DNA from: SpSt-28 sp036824555
GTDB taxonomy: Archaea > Aenigmatarchaeota > Aenigmatarchaeia > CG10238-14 > SpSt-28
Direction: 5' to 3'
Assembly: GCA_036824555.1 (NCBI GenBank)
Contig: DAISZX010000008.1
Span: 1-15,263 of the forward strand
DNA length: 15,263 nucleotides
This document shows, piece by piece, positions 1-6,376 of the stretch; position 1 is the first letter of the stretch; the number at the start of each line of letters is the position of its first letter. The translations under genes were made by a program, and so were the position numbers. The notes beneath the pieces are model-generated. The model searched no databases and had not been told where the DNA came from. It saw only the letters and a list, made by a program, of their open reading frames with translations.

Positions 1-55
1 CTCAAGAAAACCTTACTTGAGCCTGCCGCCATTGACCAGGCTAGGCGACCCCCGC
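1..55 (-). tRNA. tRNA-Leu(CAA), 5' part, interrupted by an intron at the window edge
   Basis: The minus strand reads acceptor GCGGGGG (55-49), a D arm with stem GCC/GGC, anticodon stem GCAGG (26-22) and loop CTCAAG, which gives anticodon CAA at 19-17. The matching 3' anticodon strand (CCTGC) does not follow. After G37 (position 16) the sequence continues into an intron whose CTTGAG (6-1) is complementary to the anticodon-loop CTCAAG. This is the usual pre-tRNA pairing of intron with anticodon. A 4-bp helix CTCA/TGAG followed by bulge A-G-T would place the cut after G37, the canonical archaeal position. The 3' half lies outside the window, so the type is judged from the anticodon and from resemblance of the 5' half to archaeal leucine tRNAs. 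Confidence 0.88.
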
Positions 56-81
56 ATTTCAGATATTAACATTCCAAACAT

Positions 82-549
82 TTATTGACTTATATTTTTT
101 ATTTCTACGTTTTGCAATACTTTCATCAAATCTCCCTTTTTCATCTTTAACAAATGATAATGAGAACCACCGCCACAATAAACTATCTCATCATCGCCTA
201 ACATACTAACCTTGCTATCTACTATTGTTCTTATTTTACTAATGTGAGCTATTGGTGGGACAGCACCAATATCGTAACCACTAATTTCTTTAACTTCTCT
301 TGCTTTTGCTAATCTAACATTCTCACAATTTATTTCCCTTTTTATTTTCTCGAAGTTAATTTTATCCTTCCCAAGCAGAATGCAAAGGAGAGGTTCTCCA
401 TCGCAGATAAGCAGTATACTCTTCAAGACAATTCCACTAATCTTTTTTGCTGCACGCTCGCTAGTCATCACGTTTTCTTCAAATTTAATTAATTCAAATT
501 CAATATTCTTATCTCTTAGAAAATTTTCTAAATGACATTCATTCAACAT
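82..549 (-). CDS. YbaK/ProX-type aminoacyl-tRNA deacylase domain protein
   Basis: This is a single-domain protein of 155 residues, the usual length for the YbaK/EbsC/ProX family. These proteins hydrolyse mischarged tRNAs such as Cys- or Ala-tRNA(Pro), acting in trans in the cytoplasm. Family landmarks are K43 in VLKSILL, at the place of the conserved active-site lysine; ILLGKDKIN (57-65), equivalent to the PGDRRLD-like segment; GYDIGAVPP (91-99); and GGGSH (126-130). The start is an ATG at 547-549 with no clear Shine-Dalgarno. The gene sits 33 bases after the coiled-coil gene and 26 bases before tRNA-Leu, all on the same strand. The amino acid and tRNA specificity cannot be told from the sequence. 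The setting among tRNA genes fits tRNA quality control. Confidence 0.9.
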   Translation of the reverse strand: MLNECHLENFLRDKNIEFELIKFEENVMTSERAAKKISGIVLKSILLICDGEPLLCILLGKDKINFEKIKREINCENVRLAKAREVKEISGYDIGAVPPIAHISKIRTIVDSKVSMLGDDEIVYCGGGSHYHLLKMKKGDLMKVLQNVEIKNISQ

Positions 550-582
550 TATAGAAAATTTTAGGTTTATTCTTAAAAAAAA

Positions 583-1134
583 TTATTCGACAGATTCTAA
601 CTCTGCCCTTAACTGATCTATTTGCGCTTTTAGACTTGCTATTGAAGCTTGGACGCTTTGCAGCTCTTCATAAGGGGAGAAGTTCGCAGCTGGAGCACCA
701 AATGAGAAACTAATCGGTTTGACGACTTCTTTTTCTAGAGTAGATATTTTTTCATTCATTTTATCCAAATTTTTCATTATAACATTAAATGTTTCAATTC
801 TTGTCTTTTCAATTTGTTCTAATGCGATTAGCGAATTTTTCAATGAGATCAAGAGAGTCTTTAAGTGCATCAAAGAAGAGACAATCGTTTTGTATTTGTC
901 AATTTTTACAAATAGAGGAATCTGAGTCTCTTCTTCACCTTTCTCTTCTTTTGTTTTCTCTTCTGTAAGATTTGGTGTTGTTGGGGAATTTGTTATGTTT
1001 GAAGGCTCTTGAGACGGTTTTTCTGTTTGAGTAGAAATTTGTTCAACTTTTTTTAAGCCCCTTACCCTTTCTTCTATCTCTTTTAACTTTTCTTCCAAAG
1101 AAACGTTCTTATTATCTTTTTTACCAAAAATCAT
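583..1134 (-). CDS. Hypothetical coiled-coil protein
   Basis: This 183-residue, highly charged protein has no enzyme motif that I recognise. Residues 1-35 form a charged helix. Residues 36-70 are a low-complexity linker rich in Ser, Thr, Pro and Glu. The segment IPLFVKIDKYKTIV (72-85) looks like a conserved folded core, and I have the impression that similar segments occur in small archaeal proteins. Residues 86-137 are a long heptad-like helix. After a break (PISFSFGAPAANFSPYEE), a second coiled coil runs from about 155 to the end. There is no signal peptide or membrane segment. An A/T-rich TATA-like box (about 1150-1162) lies between the ATG and the upstream tRNA-Gly. A structural or scaffold role is possible, but this is inference only. 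Confidence 0.72.
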   Translation of the reverse strand: MIFGKKDNKNVSLEEKLKEIEERVRGLKKVEQISTQTEKPSQEPSNITNSPTTPNLTEEKTKEEKGEEETQIPLFVKIDKYKTIVSSLMHLKTLLISLKNSLIALEQIEKTRIETFNVIMKNLDKMNEKISTLEKEVVKPISFSFGAPAANFSPYEELQSVQASIASLKAQIDQLRAELESVE

Positions 1135-1164
1135 AAGAATAATTGAATTTATAATTTAAAACCT

Positions 1165-1237
1165 TGCGCCAGCCGGGATTTGAACCCGGGCTCCGAGCTT
1201 GGGAAGCTCGTGTCCTACCAGGCTAGACGACTGGCGC
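1165..1237 (-). tRNA. tRNA-Gly(CCC)
   Basis: A complete 73-base cloverleaf reads on the minus strand. It has acceptor GCGCCAG pairing with CTGGCGC, D stem GTCT/GGAC around AGCCTGGTA, anticodon stem CGAGC/GCTCG with loop TTCCCAA (anticodon CCC, glycine), T stem CCGGG/CCCGG with the canonical loop TTCAAAT, and discriminator A at 1165. CCA is not encoded (AAGG follows), so the mature end depends on the CCA-adding enzyme found in this window. There is no intron. Confidence 0.96.
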
Positions 1238-1273
1238 ATTTTTATTTTACGATTAAGAACTCTAAAAGATTTT

Positions 1274-2341
1274 ATGAGGGTTGGAATTGTCGATTTGCCG
1301 CTACACCATGGAAAATGTCCGAGGTGGCTATTTGATAGAATGGTAAAACTTAGTTCCCAAATTTCAAAGCTAATAATCCAAGAATTTGGAAAGGAAGAAT
1401 TTTTAAAGAGAATTTCCAATCCGTATTTTTATCAAGCTTTCGGATGTATTGTAGGTTTTGATTGGCATTCTAGCGGATTAACGACAACTTTAGCTGGGGC
1501 TTTGAAGGAAGGGTTAAATAAGGAAAACGTTGGTGTAAAGGTATTAGGCGGCAAAGGTTCTTCCTCAAGAAGAACTCCAGAAGAAATAGAAAAAATTGGG
1601 GAAGAATTCAAACTATCGACTAAAAAGATTGAAGATTTGAAATATGCTAGTAAAATGGTAGCTAAGGTAGACAATTCTCTAATACAAGCTGGATATCAAA
1701 TTTATCATCATTCATTTTTTGTTTCAGAAGACGGGAAGTGGGCAGTAGTTCAACAAGGGATGAATATTGAAAATAAATTGGCAAGAAGATATCACTGGCT
1801 TTCTTTTTCTTTCAATTCATTTGTTGTTGAGCCACATACAGCAATAGTCGGATTTAAAGAAAAGAATGTTCTTAATATGGTTGCTAAAGAAAGCGAAGAT
1901 GTAAGGAAAGCAAGCGTTGATATAGTTAAAGAAGATGTGAAAAAATTTAAGAAATATTTTTCTTCTCCATATAGCCTCTATAAATATCTTAAAATGCCGG
2001 TAGAACACACATTCGACATAAGAGTTTACCAAAAACTTTTAGAATTACATGAGTTCGATCCAAAAAATTATGAAGAGCTGGTCGCATTTGAAGGAGTTGG
2101 CCCAAAAACTGTTAGGGCTTTAGCGTTGATAGCAAAGCTTGTTTATGGAAAAGAAGCTAGCTGGATAGATCCAGTAAAATACACTTTTGCTCATGGTGGT
2201 AAAGATAGAGTTCCATATCCTATAGACAAAAAAGTTTATGATGAAACGATAAAAACCTTAAAAGAAATTTTGGAAAAAGCAGAAATCGAGAGAAGAGAGA
2301 AGATGAAAGTCTTGAAAAGGTTGAGCGAATTAGAGCTTTAG
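1274..2341 (+). CDS. DUF763 family protein with a helix-hairpin-helix motif
   Basis: This 355-residue protein matches the DUF763 family of archaea and some thermophilic bacteria, which has no established function that I know of. The N-terminus MRVGIVDLPLHHGKCPRWL and the block GFDWHSSGLTTTLAGALKEGL (61-81) are family hallmarks. A middle domain carries NSLIQAGYQIYHHSFF (134-149) and RRYHWLSFSFNSF (171-183). Near the C-terminus, FEGVGPKTVRALALIAKLVYG (282-302) is a clear helix-hairpin-helix, followed by a conserved-looking HGGKD segment (317-321). The helix-hairpin-helix suggests contact with nucleic acid. I chose the ATG at 1274 because the family begins there; upstream in-frame codons would run into tRNA-Gly. 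It is divergent from the tRNA, and its end overlaps the kinase gene by 12 bases. Confidence 0.9.
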   Translation: MRVGIVDLPLHHGKCPRWLFDRMVKLSSQISKLIIQEFGKEEFLKRISNPYFYQAFGCIVGFDWHSSGLTTTLAGALKEGLNKENVGVKVLGGKGSSSRRTPEEIEKIGEEFKLSTKKIEDLKYASKMVAKVDNSLIQAGYQIYHHSFFVSEDGKWAVVQQGMNIENKLARRYHWLSFSFNSFVVEPHTAIVGFKEKNVLNMVAKESEDVRKASVDIVKEDVKKFKKYFSSPYSLYKYLKMPVEHTFDIRVYQKLLELHEFDPKNYEELVAFEGVGPKTVRALALIAKLVYGKEASWIDPVKYTFAHGGKDRVPYPIDKKVYDETIKTLKEILEKAEIERREKMKVLKRLSELEL

Positions 2342-2926
2342 CTTTTCTTCAACTAACCTAACTATATCCATATGAACTTCTTCAATTTTTCTATTTCCAT
2401 CTATCAGAAAACAATTTTCATATTCCTTCGAAAGTTCAATAAAATTTTTCCTAACCTTTTCAAGCTTTGCTCTTTCTTCGAAGAGCTCAAAGCCAAACCT
2501 GCTAATTTTTATTCTTTCTAGAGAAACCTCTACTGGAATATCTATTATAAAAATAATATCCGGAATTAAAAACTTAGAGTTCAAAGCTTTTAGCCATTCC
2601 TTTTCTAATTCAACCATACCATATGCGATTGTGGAAAGAAAATATCTATCAGTTATAACTATTTTACCACTTTCTAAAGCAGGAATTATCTCCTTTTCCA
2701 CGTGATGTGCTCTGTCTGCAGAAAATAGTAGTTGAAGAGTTCTGTTAGAAGTTATCCATTCTTTTCTAAGCGCAGCCCTTATCAGTCCGCCTATTAAATT
2801 GTTTGTCGGCTCTTTAGTCAAGATAACATCATGCTTTTTAGACCTTAGGTATTTTTCCAACAGCTCGGCTTGTGTTGTCAATCCGGCACCATCTATACCT
2901 TCAAAAGCTATGAACTTACCTTTCAT
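2330..2926 (-). CDS. tmk: Thymidylate kinase family protein with altered P-loop
   Basis: The 198-residue length and layout fit dTMP kinase, which phosphorylates dTMP to dTDP. The P-loop region FEGIDGAGLTTQ (8-19) is followed by the EP dipeptide of the dTMP-binding loop (39-40), ADRAHHVEKEIIPAL (70-84, including the family arginine), the DRY motif in ITDRYFLSTIAY (91-102) and a lid-like segment about residues 139-160. The striking point is L16. The Walker A lysine (GAGKTT in most kinases) is a leucine, encoded by an unambiguous TTG. The protein may still bind nucleotide, may use another lysine, or may have a changed role. An A/T-rich TATA box (2946-2956) centred 25 bases upstream suggests a nearly leaderless transcript. 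Family assignment is firm; catalytic activity is uncertain. Confidence 0.88.
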   Translation of the reverse strand: MKGKFIAFEGIDGAGLTTQAELLEKYLRSKKHDVILTKEPTNNLIGGLIRAALRKEWITSNRTLQLLFSADRAHHVEKEIIPALESGKIVITDRYFLSTIAYGMVELEKEWLKALNSKFLIPDIIFIIDIPVEVSLERIKISRFGFELFEERAKLEKVRKNFIELSKEYENCFLIDGNRKIEEVHMDIVRLVEEKLKL

Positions 2927-2959
2927 CTAAATTGTTGTTGCTACTAATTTTAAATCTTC

Positions 2960-5215
2960 TCAAGGACAATCGCATAGCTCTTTTCTCTTTTTGGTTACGA
3001 GAAAAATCAATATGGTAAGTATTAAAACCAGTAATAAAGCTATCCAATCTACTTCACTTTTTCTTCGATTCGAATATTCTCTAAAAGGATAAAAAGAAGC
3101 AAGAGCAACTGCATCTTTAACTTTTATTTCCTTTCTACAAAATCCCTCTTCACAGTATCCAAGATCACAACCTTTATAGCAATAACCATCCTCTACCCAT
3201 CTATAAGCAACTACCTTATAATCTTTGCATTGTGATGAGGAATCAACGCACATCGATAAATAGTCTCTGTATTCCTCTTTTCTCAATCTTATTCCACTAC
3301 CACACTCAAAGCTGCGAGTGTTGCAGTAAGATTCTGTCGTATAATACCAACCATCAAGCAAATTGCAGTCAAAGCAAGCTTTTGCTCTTTTTAGTATCAC
3401 TACCTGATATACAGGATTTCCCTCTTGACTGCAAGTTATCGTTAATGATTTTTCATAATAATTTTGCTTGCTTATAGTAAGAGTATAAGTCCCGACGCTA
3501 ATGTAGAACAAGGCTAAGCCGCTATGATCAGTCAAATAGCATTTTTCATCAGCACATACTCTAACACCTTCAAGCGGTGAATAGCTTTCATCTTCCTTCA
3601 CCCAAATTTTAACTTCGCATCTTTTGGAAGGAGGTTTGCAGAAACCATTATCACAATAATAACCATCTGGGCAAGACACATAACAGCTTCCCACATTTTT
3701 CCAACTAACGTCTTTAACGATGAAGGAACAATGCGAAAGAGAGACAGGTTCATCAACTATCGGGTAATAATCTCTGTACTCTCTCTTTATCAGTCTTTCT
3801 CCAATTCCACACTCAAGTTTAATGCTACATTTTTCTTCTTGAGTGTCGTACCATCCATCCAAAGAATTACAATCGAAAGCCGGTTTGCAGTAACCATTCA
3901 CACAAAAATAGCCACTTTGACAAGCTCTATAACAGCTACCAGCTTCTACCCACCTTCTTGCTACGATTCTATAAGTACAAGTAACTCCAAAACAAGTATA
4001 ATCCCTATACTCTTGTTCTTTCATCTTTACTCCATAGCCACATTCGGATGTACTCGTTTCACACTTCTCTCTTCCAGTATCATACCATCCATCTTTATCT
4101 TCGGAAGGCTTTGTTGTGGTAGTAGGGCATGGTATATGACAGCTACCTACGCTTACCCATCTGGTTTGTGTCACAATATAAGTACAAGTAACTCCAAAAC
4201 AAGTATAATCCCTATACTCTTGCTTAACTTCCTTTATACCATAACCACAAGAGGCTCCGTTCAAGTTGCATCTTGTTTCTGAAGTATCATACCATCCATC
4301 TTTATTCAAAACACAATATCCATTCTCACAGGAATAGCCACTTGGACAGTTTTCCAAAACGGTATCCCATCCAGAGCCATCAGAATTGCATTTTTCATAC
4401 ATAATTTGAGAAGGAGAAACACACCTTCTATTCCTAATTTCTCCAGGATTGCAAACTTTAATTTTTCTTAAACAAATACTAACCTCTGTTGTTCGACCAC
4501 AGCTAACCGTTGCACTTATGGTTTTAGAATTGTAACCTTCTTTGCTAGCTTGTATTTGATAGGTTCCTACGGGCAAGTAAAATGTGACCTCACCTTTTTT
4601 ATCAGTATAAGAACAAGGATCTAAGCTTATGCTCTGAACACAAACTTTTGCACCGTCTATCGGATTATTGCAGTCACAATCTTTAACTTTAACTCTTAAC
4701 CATCCATATTGAATTGGCGGTTGATAGACTATCGGCTCAACTCTGACGTCCCAGCAAAAACACGGGTCTGTTACAATTTCATAACAATCACTACTAACTC
4801 TAACCTCAACGATTCCATTATATGGTTGGTTATTATTAAACTTCAGCAAATCATATTCTGCATAACCACCGTTTGTAGAAGCAATTCTATATCCGCTAGA
4901 AAAACAGTTTGGCGCTTCGTGTTTCCAAGCCTGGTGCCAATTATCTGGAGAATATGGTAATCCATCTAGATTTACGTACCTTCCATTTACTATTATCCAT
5001 GCAGTGAAACATCTTGGGTATAGATCTCCCATCGTGTTTGTCACGGCGACTTTTATTTTAGCGGCATTGCTAACGTAAAAAACTGCAGATTTGTAGCGAT
5101 ATGTTTGATGGTTGGCATCGCAAGCCGCAACAGCAAATTGAGCACTAGATATAAAGATTATGAGAACTAAAAGGAATTTAATCGAGTACTCAATCACTTT
5201 TCTTTTTACTACCAT
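2960..5215 (-). CDS. Large cysteine-rich secreted or surface protein with DGWY repeats
   Basis: This 751-residue protein has a signal peptide (hydrophobic 12-30, ending FAVAAC) and one C-terminal membrane helix (724-740) followed by a short basic tail, so most of it should lie outside the cell. Residues 32-165 form a unique N-terminal domain. Two carboxypeptidase-regulatory or PEGA-like beta domains lie at about 170-250 (DGAKVCV, LPVGTYQI, KEGYNS) and 533-609 (EGVRVCA, ISVGTYTL, KQNYYE). Four repeats begin DGWY at 306, 375, 453 and 621. Each has the pattern C, C-G-G, EYRDY, paired Cys and W-V-GSC. Short CPSGYSCENGYC-like modules follow several repeats. The even spread of Cys suggests many disulphides. 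I do not recognise a named family; adhesion or envelope function is inference. A TATA box precedes the ATG. Confidence 0.85.
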   Translation of the reverse strand: MVVKRKVIEYSIKFLLVLIIFISSAQFAVAACDANHQTYRYKSAVFYVSNAAKIKVAVTNTMGDLYPRCFTAWIIVNGRYVNLDGLPYSPDNWHQAWKHEAPNCFSSGYRIASTNGGYAEYDLLKFNNNQPYNGIVEVRVSSDCYEIVTDPCFCWDVRVEPIVYQPPIQYGWLRVKVKDCDCNNPIDGAKVCVQSISLDPCSYTDKKGEVTFYLPVGTYQIQASKEGYNSKTISATVSCGRTTEVSICLRKIKVCNPGEIRNRRCVSPSQIMYEKCNSDGSGWDTVLENCPSGYSCENGYCVLNKDGWYDTSETRCNLNGASCGYGIKEVKQEYRDYTCFGVTCTYIVTQTRWVSVGSCHIPCPTTTTKPSEDKDGWYDTGREKCETSTSECGYGVKMKEQEYRDYTCFGVTCTYRIVARRWVEAGSCYRACQSGYFCVNGYCKPAFDCNSLDGWYDTQEEKCSIKLECGIGERLIKREYRDYYPIVDEPVSLSHCSFIVKDVSWKNVGSCYVSCPDGYYCDNGFCKPPSKRCEVKIWVKEDESYSPLEGVRVCADEKCYLTDHSGLALFYISVGTYTLTISKQNYYEKSLTITCSQEGNPVYQVVILKRAKACFDCNLLDGWYYTTESYCNTRSFECGSGIRLRKEEYRDYLSMCVDSSSQCKDYKVVAYRWVEDGYCYKGCDLGYCEEGFCRKEIKVKDAVALASFYPFREYSNRRKSEVDWIALLLVLILTILIFLVTKKRKELCDCP
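3970..4015. repeat. Perfect 46-bp intragenic direct repeat, copy 1
   Basis: The 46 bases at 3970-4015 are identical to those at 4177-4222. They encode the core QEYRDYTCFGVTCTY of the second DGWY repeat of the surface protein (about residues 401-415). Flanking bases diverge at once, so this is a short tract of identity inside otherwise diverged protein repeats. Confidence 0.92.
4177..4222. repeat. Perfect 46-bp intragenic direct repeat, copy 2
   Basis: This is the second copy of the 46-bp tract, in the first DGWY repeat of the surface protein (about residues 332-346). The spacing of 207 bases equals 69 codons, which is the spacing between DGWY motifs at residues 306 and 375. Confidence 0.92.
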
Positions 5216-5234
5216 TAAATGAATATAATCGTAA

Positions 5235-5246
5235 AACTTAAATAGG
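5235..5246 (-). promoter_or_regulatory. TATA box of the surface-protein gene
   Basis: On the minus strand this reads CCTATTTAAGTT, centred about 25 bases before the ATG at 5215. It lies in the 49-base gap between tRNA-Ile and the gene. No Shine-Dalgarno is present before the ATG, so a leaderless transcript is likely. Confidence 0.5.
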
Positions 5247-5264
5247 TTGCTTTTATGCTTGAAA

Positions 5265-5372
5265 TGGGCGAGGTGGGATTTGAACCCACGACCTCCCGGT
5301 TATCAGCCGGGCGCTCCAACCAGGCTTTTAGCCATGGTATCCGAATTAGGATACCATGAAAGCTACTCGCCC
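5265..5372 (-). tRNA. tRNA-Ile(GAT) with a 33-base intron in the D arm
   Basis: The minus strand gives exon 1 GGGCGAG-TA-GCTT (5372-5360), an intron (5359-5327) and exon 2 (5326-5265). The spliced 75-base tRNA has acceptor GGGCGAG/CTCGCCC, D stem GCTT/GAGC around AGCCTGGTTG, anticodon stem CCCGG/CCGGG with loop CTGATAA (anticodon GAT), T stem GTGGG/CCCAC with loop TTCAAAT, and discriminator A. CCA is not encoded. The intron holds a 10-bp hairpin CATGGTATCC/GGATACCATG. Its GCTA pairs with tRNA bases TAGC (8-11) to form a 4-bp central helix flanked by 3-base bulges TTT and AAA. Cutting each bulge after its second base restores the exact mature D arm, so the intron sits between positions 13 and 14, away from the usual 37/38 site. 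Confidence 0.95.
5327..5359 (-). other. Non-canonical tRNA intron with bulge-helix-bulge geometry
   Basis: This is the 33-base insertion between tRNA positions 13 and 14. It contains a 10-bp perfect hairpin with a 6-base loop and the strand GCTA, which pairs with tRNA bases 8-11. Opposed 3-base bulges (TTT and AAA) each accept the archaeal splicing endonuclease cut after the second base. The outer helix beyond the AAA bulge is weak, so this is a relaxed form of the motif. Confidence 0.9.
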
Positions 5373-5393
5373 AAAAGAATGTTTGTAAATAAT

Positions 5394-5406
5394 CTATTTT
5401 AAATAG
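5394..5406 (-). promoter_or_regulatory. TATA box of tRNA-Ile
   Basis: On the minus strand this reads CTATTTAAAATAG, centred about 28 bases upstream of the tRNA 5' end, as expected for an archaeal tRNA promoter. It lies in the 59-base gap after the RNase Z gene. Confidence 0.6.
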
Positions 5407-5431
5407 ACTGAATTAAAAATTTAGCACCCAA

Positions 5432-6355
5432 CTACTCTCTTTTTAGTACAACTCTCATCAAATCGTAAGCAACCTCTACGTTTTCAAAAACTTCCTTTGC
5501 TTCCTTAATCAGCCTTTCTACATCTTCATTCCTGTACCTTCTACTTATATGCGTTAAAATTAACTTTTTAACATTGGCTTTCTTTGCTATTTTCGCTGCA
5601 TCCTTAACGCTAGAATGATACTTCTGAAAATCTTCATCTTCTTCCAAAAAGGTTGCATCATGGATGAGCAAATCCGCATCTTTAGCTAGTTCAACGATGT
5701 TGTCACAAGGCTTGGTATCTCCACTATAAACAACTTTTAGACCTTTTTGCAGGTTAGCAACTTCTTCTATTCTAATTTTTCTCCCGTTATAGAAAGCCTC
5801 TCCGTTTTCTTTGAGTTCCTTCAACCATTTCCCTTTTTTCAAGCCTAACTTTTTTAGCTTACTCTCATCAATCCTCCATACATCTTTTTCTTTAAATGCA
5901 AAGGCAACAGAAGGCACAGTATGTAAAACTGGAGTTGAAAGTATTTCGTAAAGCTTTGTCTCATAAACTTTATTTACGCTTCTTCCCTCAAATGGGACAT
6001 CAACAGCTTTCACAGGAAACCTTAATCCAAAGTAACCTAAATTAAGAATTCCTTGAACAAACCTGTTTGCTTCGGGTGCAAAAATAGTTAATTCGCTTTT
6101 CCTTTTCTCTAAGTTCATAGTTTGCAAAAGAGGAATTAAACCAGAAAAGTGGTCGGCATGCCAATGCGTTATAAAGATCTTGCTTATATCCATAAAGCTT
6201 ATGCCAGCTTTCATGAGTTGTTTTTGTGTTCCTTCTCCACAATCGAAAAGTAAAGTATCTTTTCTATAGTAAAAATACTCTAAGGCAATAGCGGGATGAT
6301 TTCTTTCTTTACTCGGAATTCCAGAAACTGTGCCCAAAAACGTTAATACTATCAT
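5432..6355 (-). CDS. rnz: Ribonuclease Z (tRNA 3' endonuclease)
   Basis: RNase Z cuts tRNA precursors just 3' of the discriminator base so that CCA can be added. The 307 residues match the short form of the family. Metallo-beta-lactamase landmarks are THWHADHFSG (63-72, the HxHxDH zinc motif), H145 in VLHTVPS, D213 in SGDTKP, HDATF (232-236), H247 in YHSS and H269 in LTHISRRY. I chose the ATG at 6353-6355 because the protein then begins MIVLTFLGT, as the family does, and because GGTG lies just upstream as a ribosome-binding site. The next in-frame start upstream would be a TTG. The gene follows the CCA-adding enzyme by 21 bases, so the two very likely form one operon for successive steps of tRNA 3' maturation. 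Confidence 0.96.
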   Translation of the reverse strand: MIVLTFLGTVSGIPSKERNHPAIALEYFYYRKDTLLFDCGEGTQKQLMKAGISFMDISKIFITHWHADHFSGLIPLLQTMNLEKRKSELTIFAPEANRFVQGILNLGYFGLRFPVKAVDVPFEGRSVNKVYETKLYEILSTPVLHTVPSVAFAFKEKDVWRIDESKLKKLGLKKGKWLKELKENGEAFYNGRKIRIEEVANLQKGLKVVYSGDTKPCDNIVELAKDADLLIHDATFLEEDEDFQKYHSSVKDAAKIAKKANVKKLILTHISRRYRNEDVERLIKEAKEVFENVEVAYDLMRVVLKRE

Positions 6356-6376
6356 AAAAAACACCAAATTTTGCTA

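Noticed and set aside
1156..1419. An 87-codon minus-strand open frame over tRNA-Gly and the DUF763 start
   Set aside because: It crosses the tRNA and lies antisense to a well-recognised family.
3970..4222. Possible CRISPR-like or mobile repeat
   Set aside because: There are only two copies, within one gene, spaced by the protein-repeat length. They are coding repeats.
3731..4282. A long plus-strand open frame (183 codons) opposite the surface-protein gene
   Set aside because: It is antisense to the Cys-rich repeats. Its internal repetition merely mirrors them and the composition is unlike a real protein.
5327..5359. The tRNA-Ile hairpin as a transcription terminator or independent small RNA
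   Set aside because: It lies inside the tRNA, and removing it at bulge positions gives an exact cloverleaf, so an intron explains it better.
6356..6367. TTG start of RNase Z, four codons upstream
   Set aside because: The family starts MIVLTFLGT, and the GGTG motif before the ATG is a better ribosome-binding site than coding sequence.
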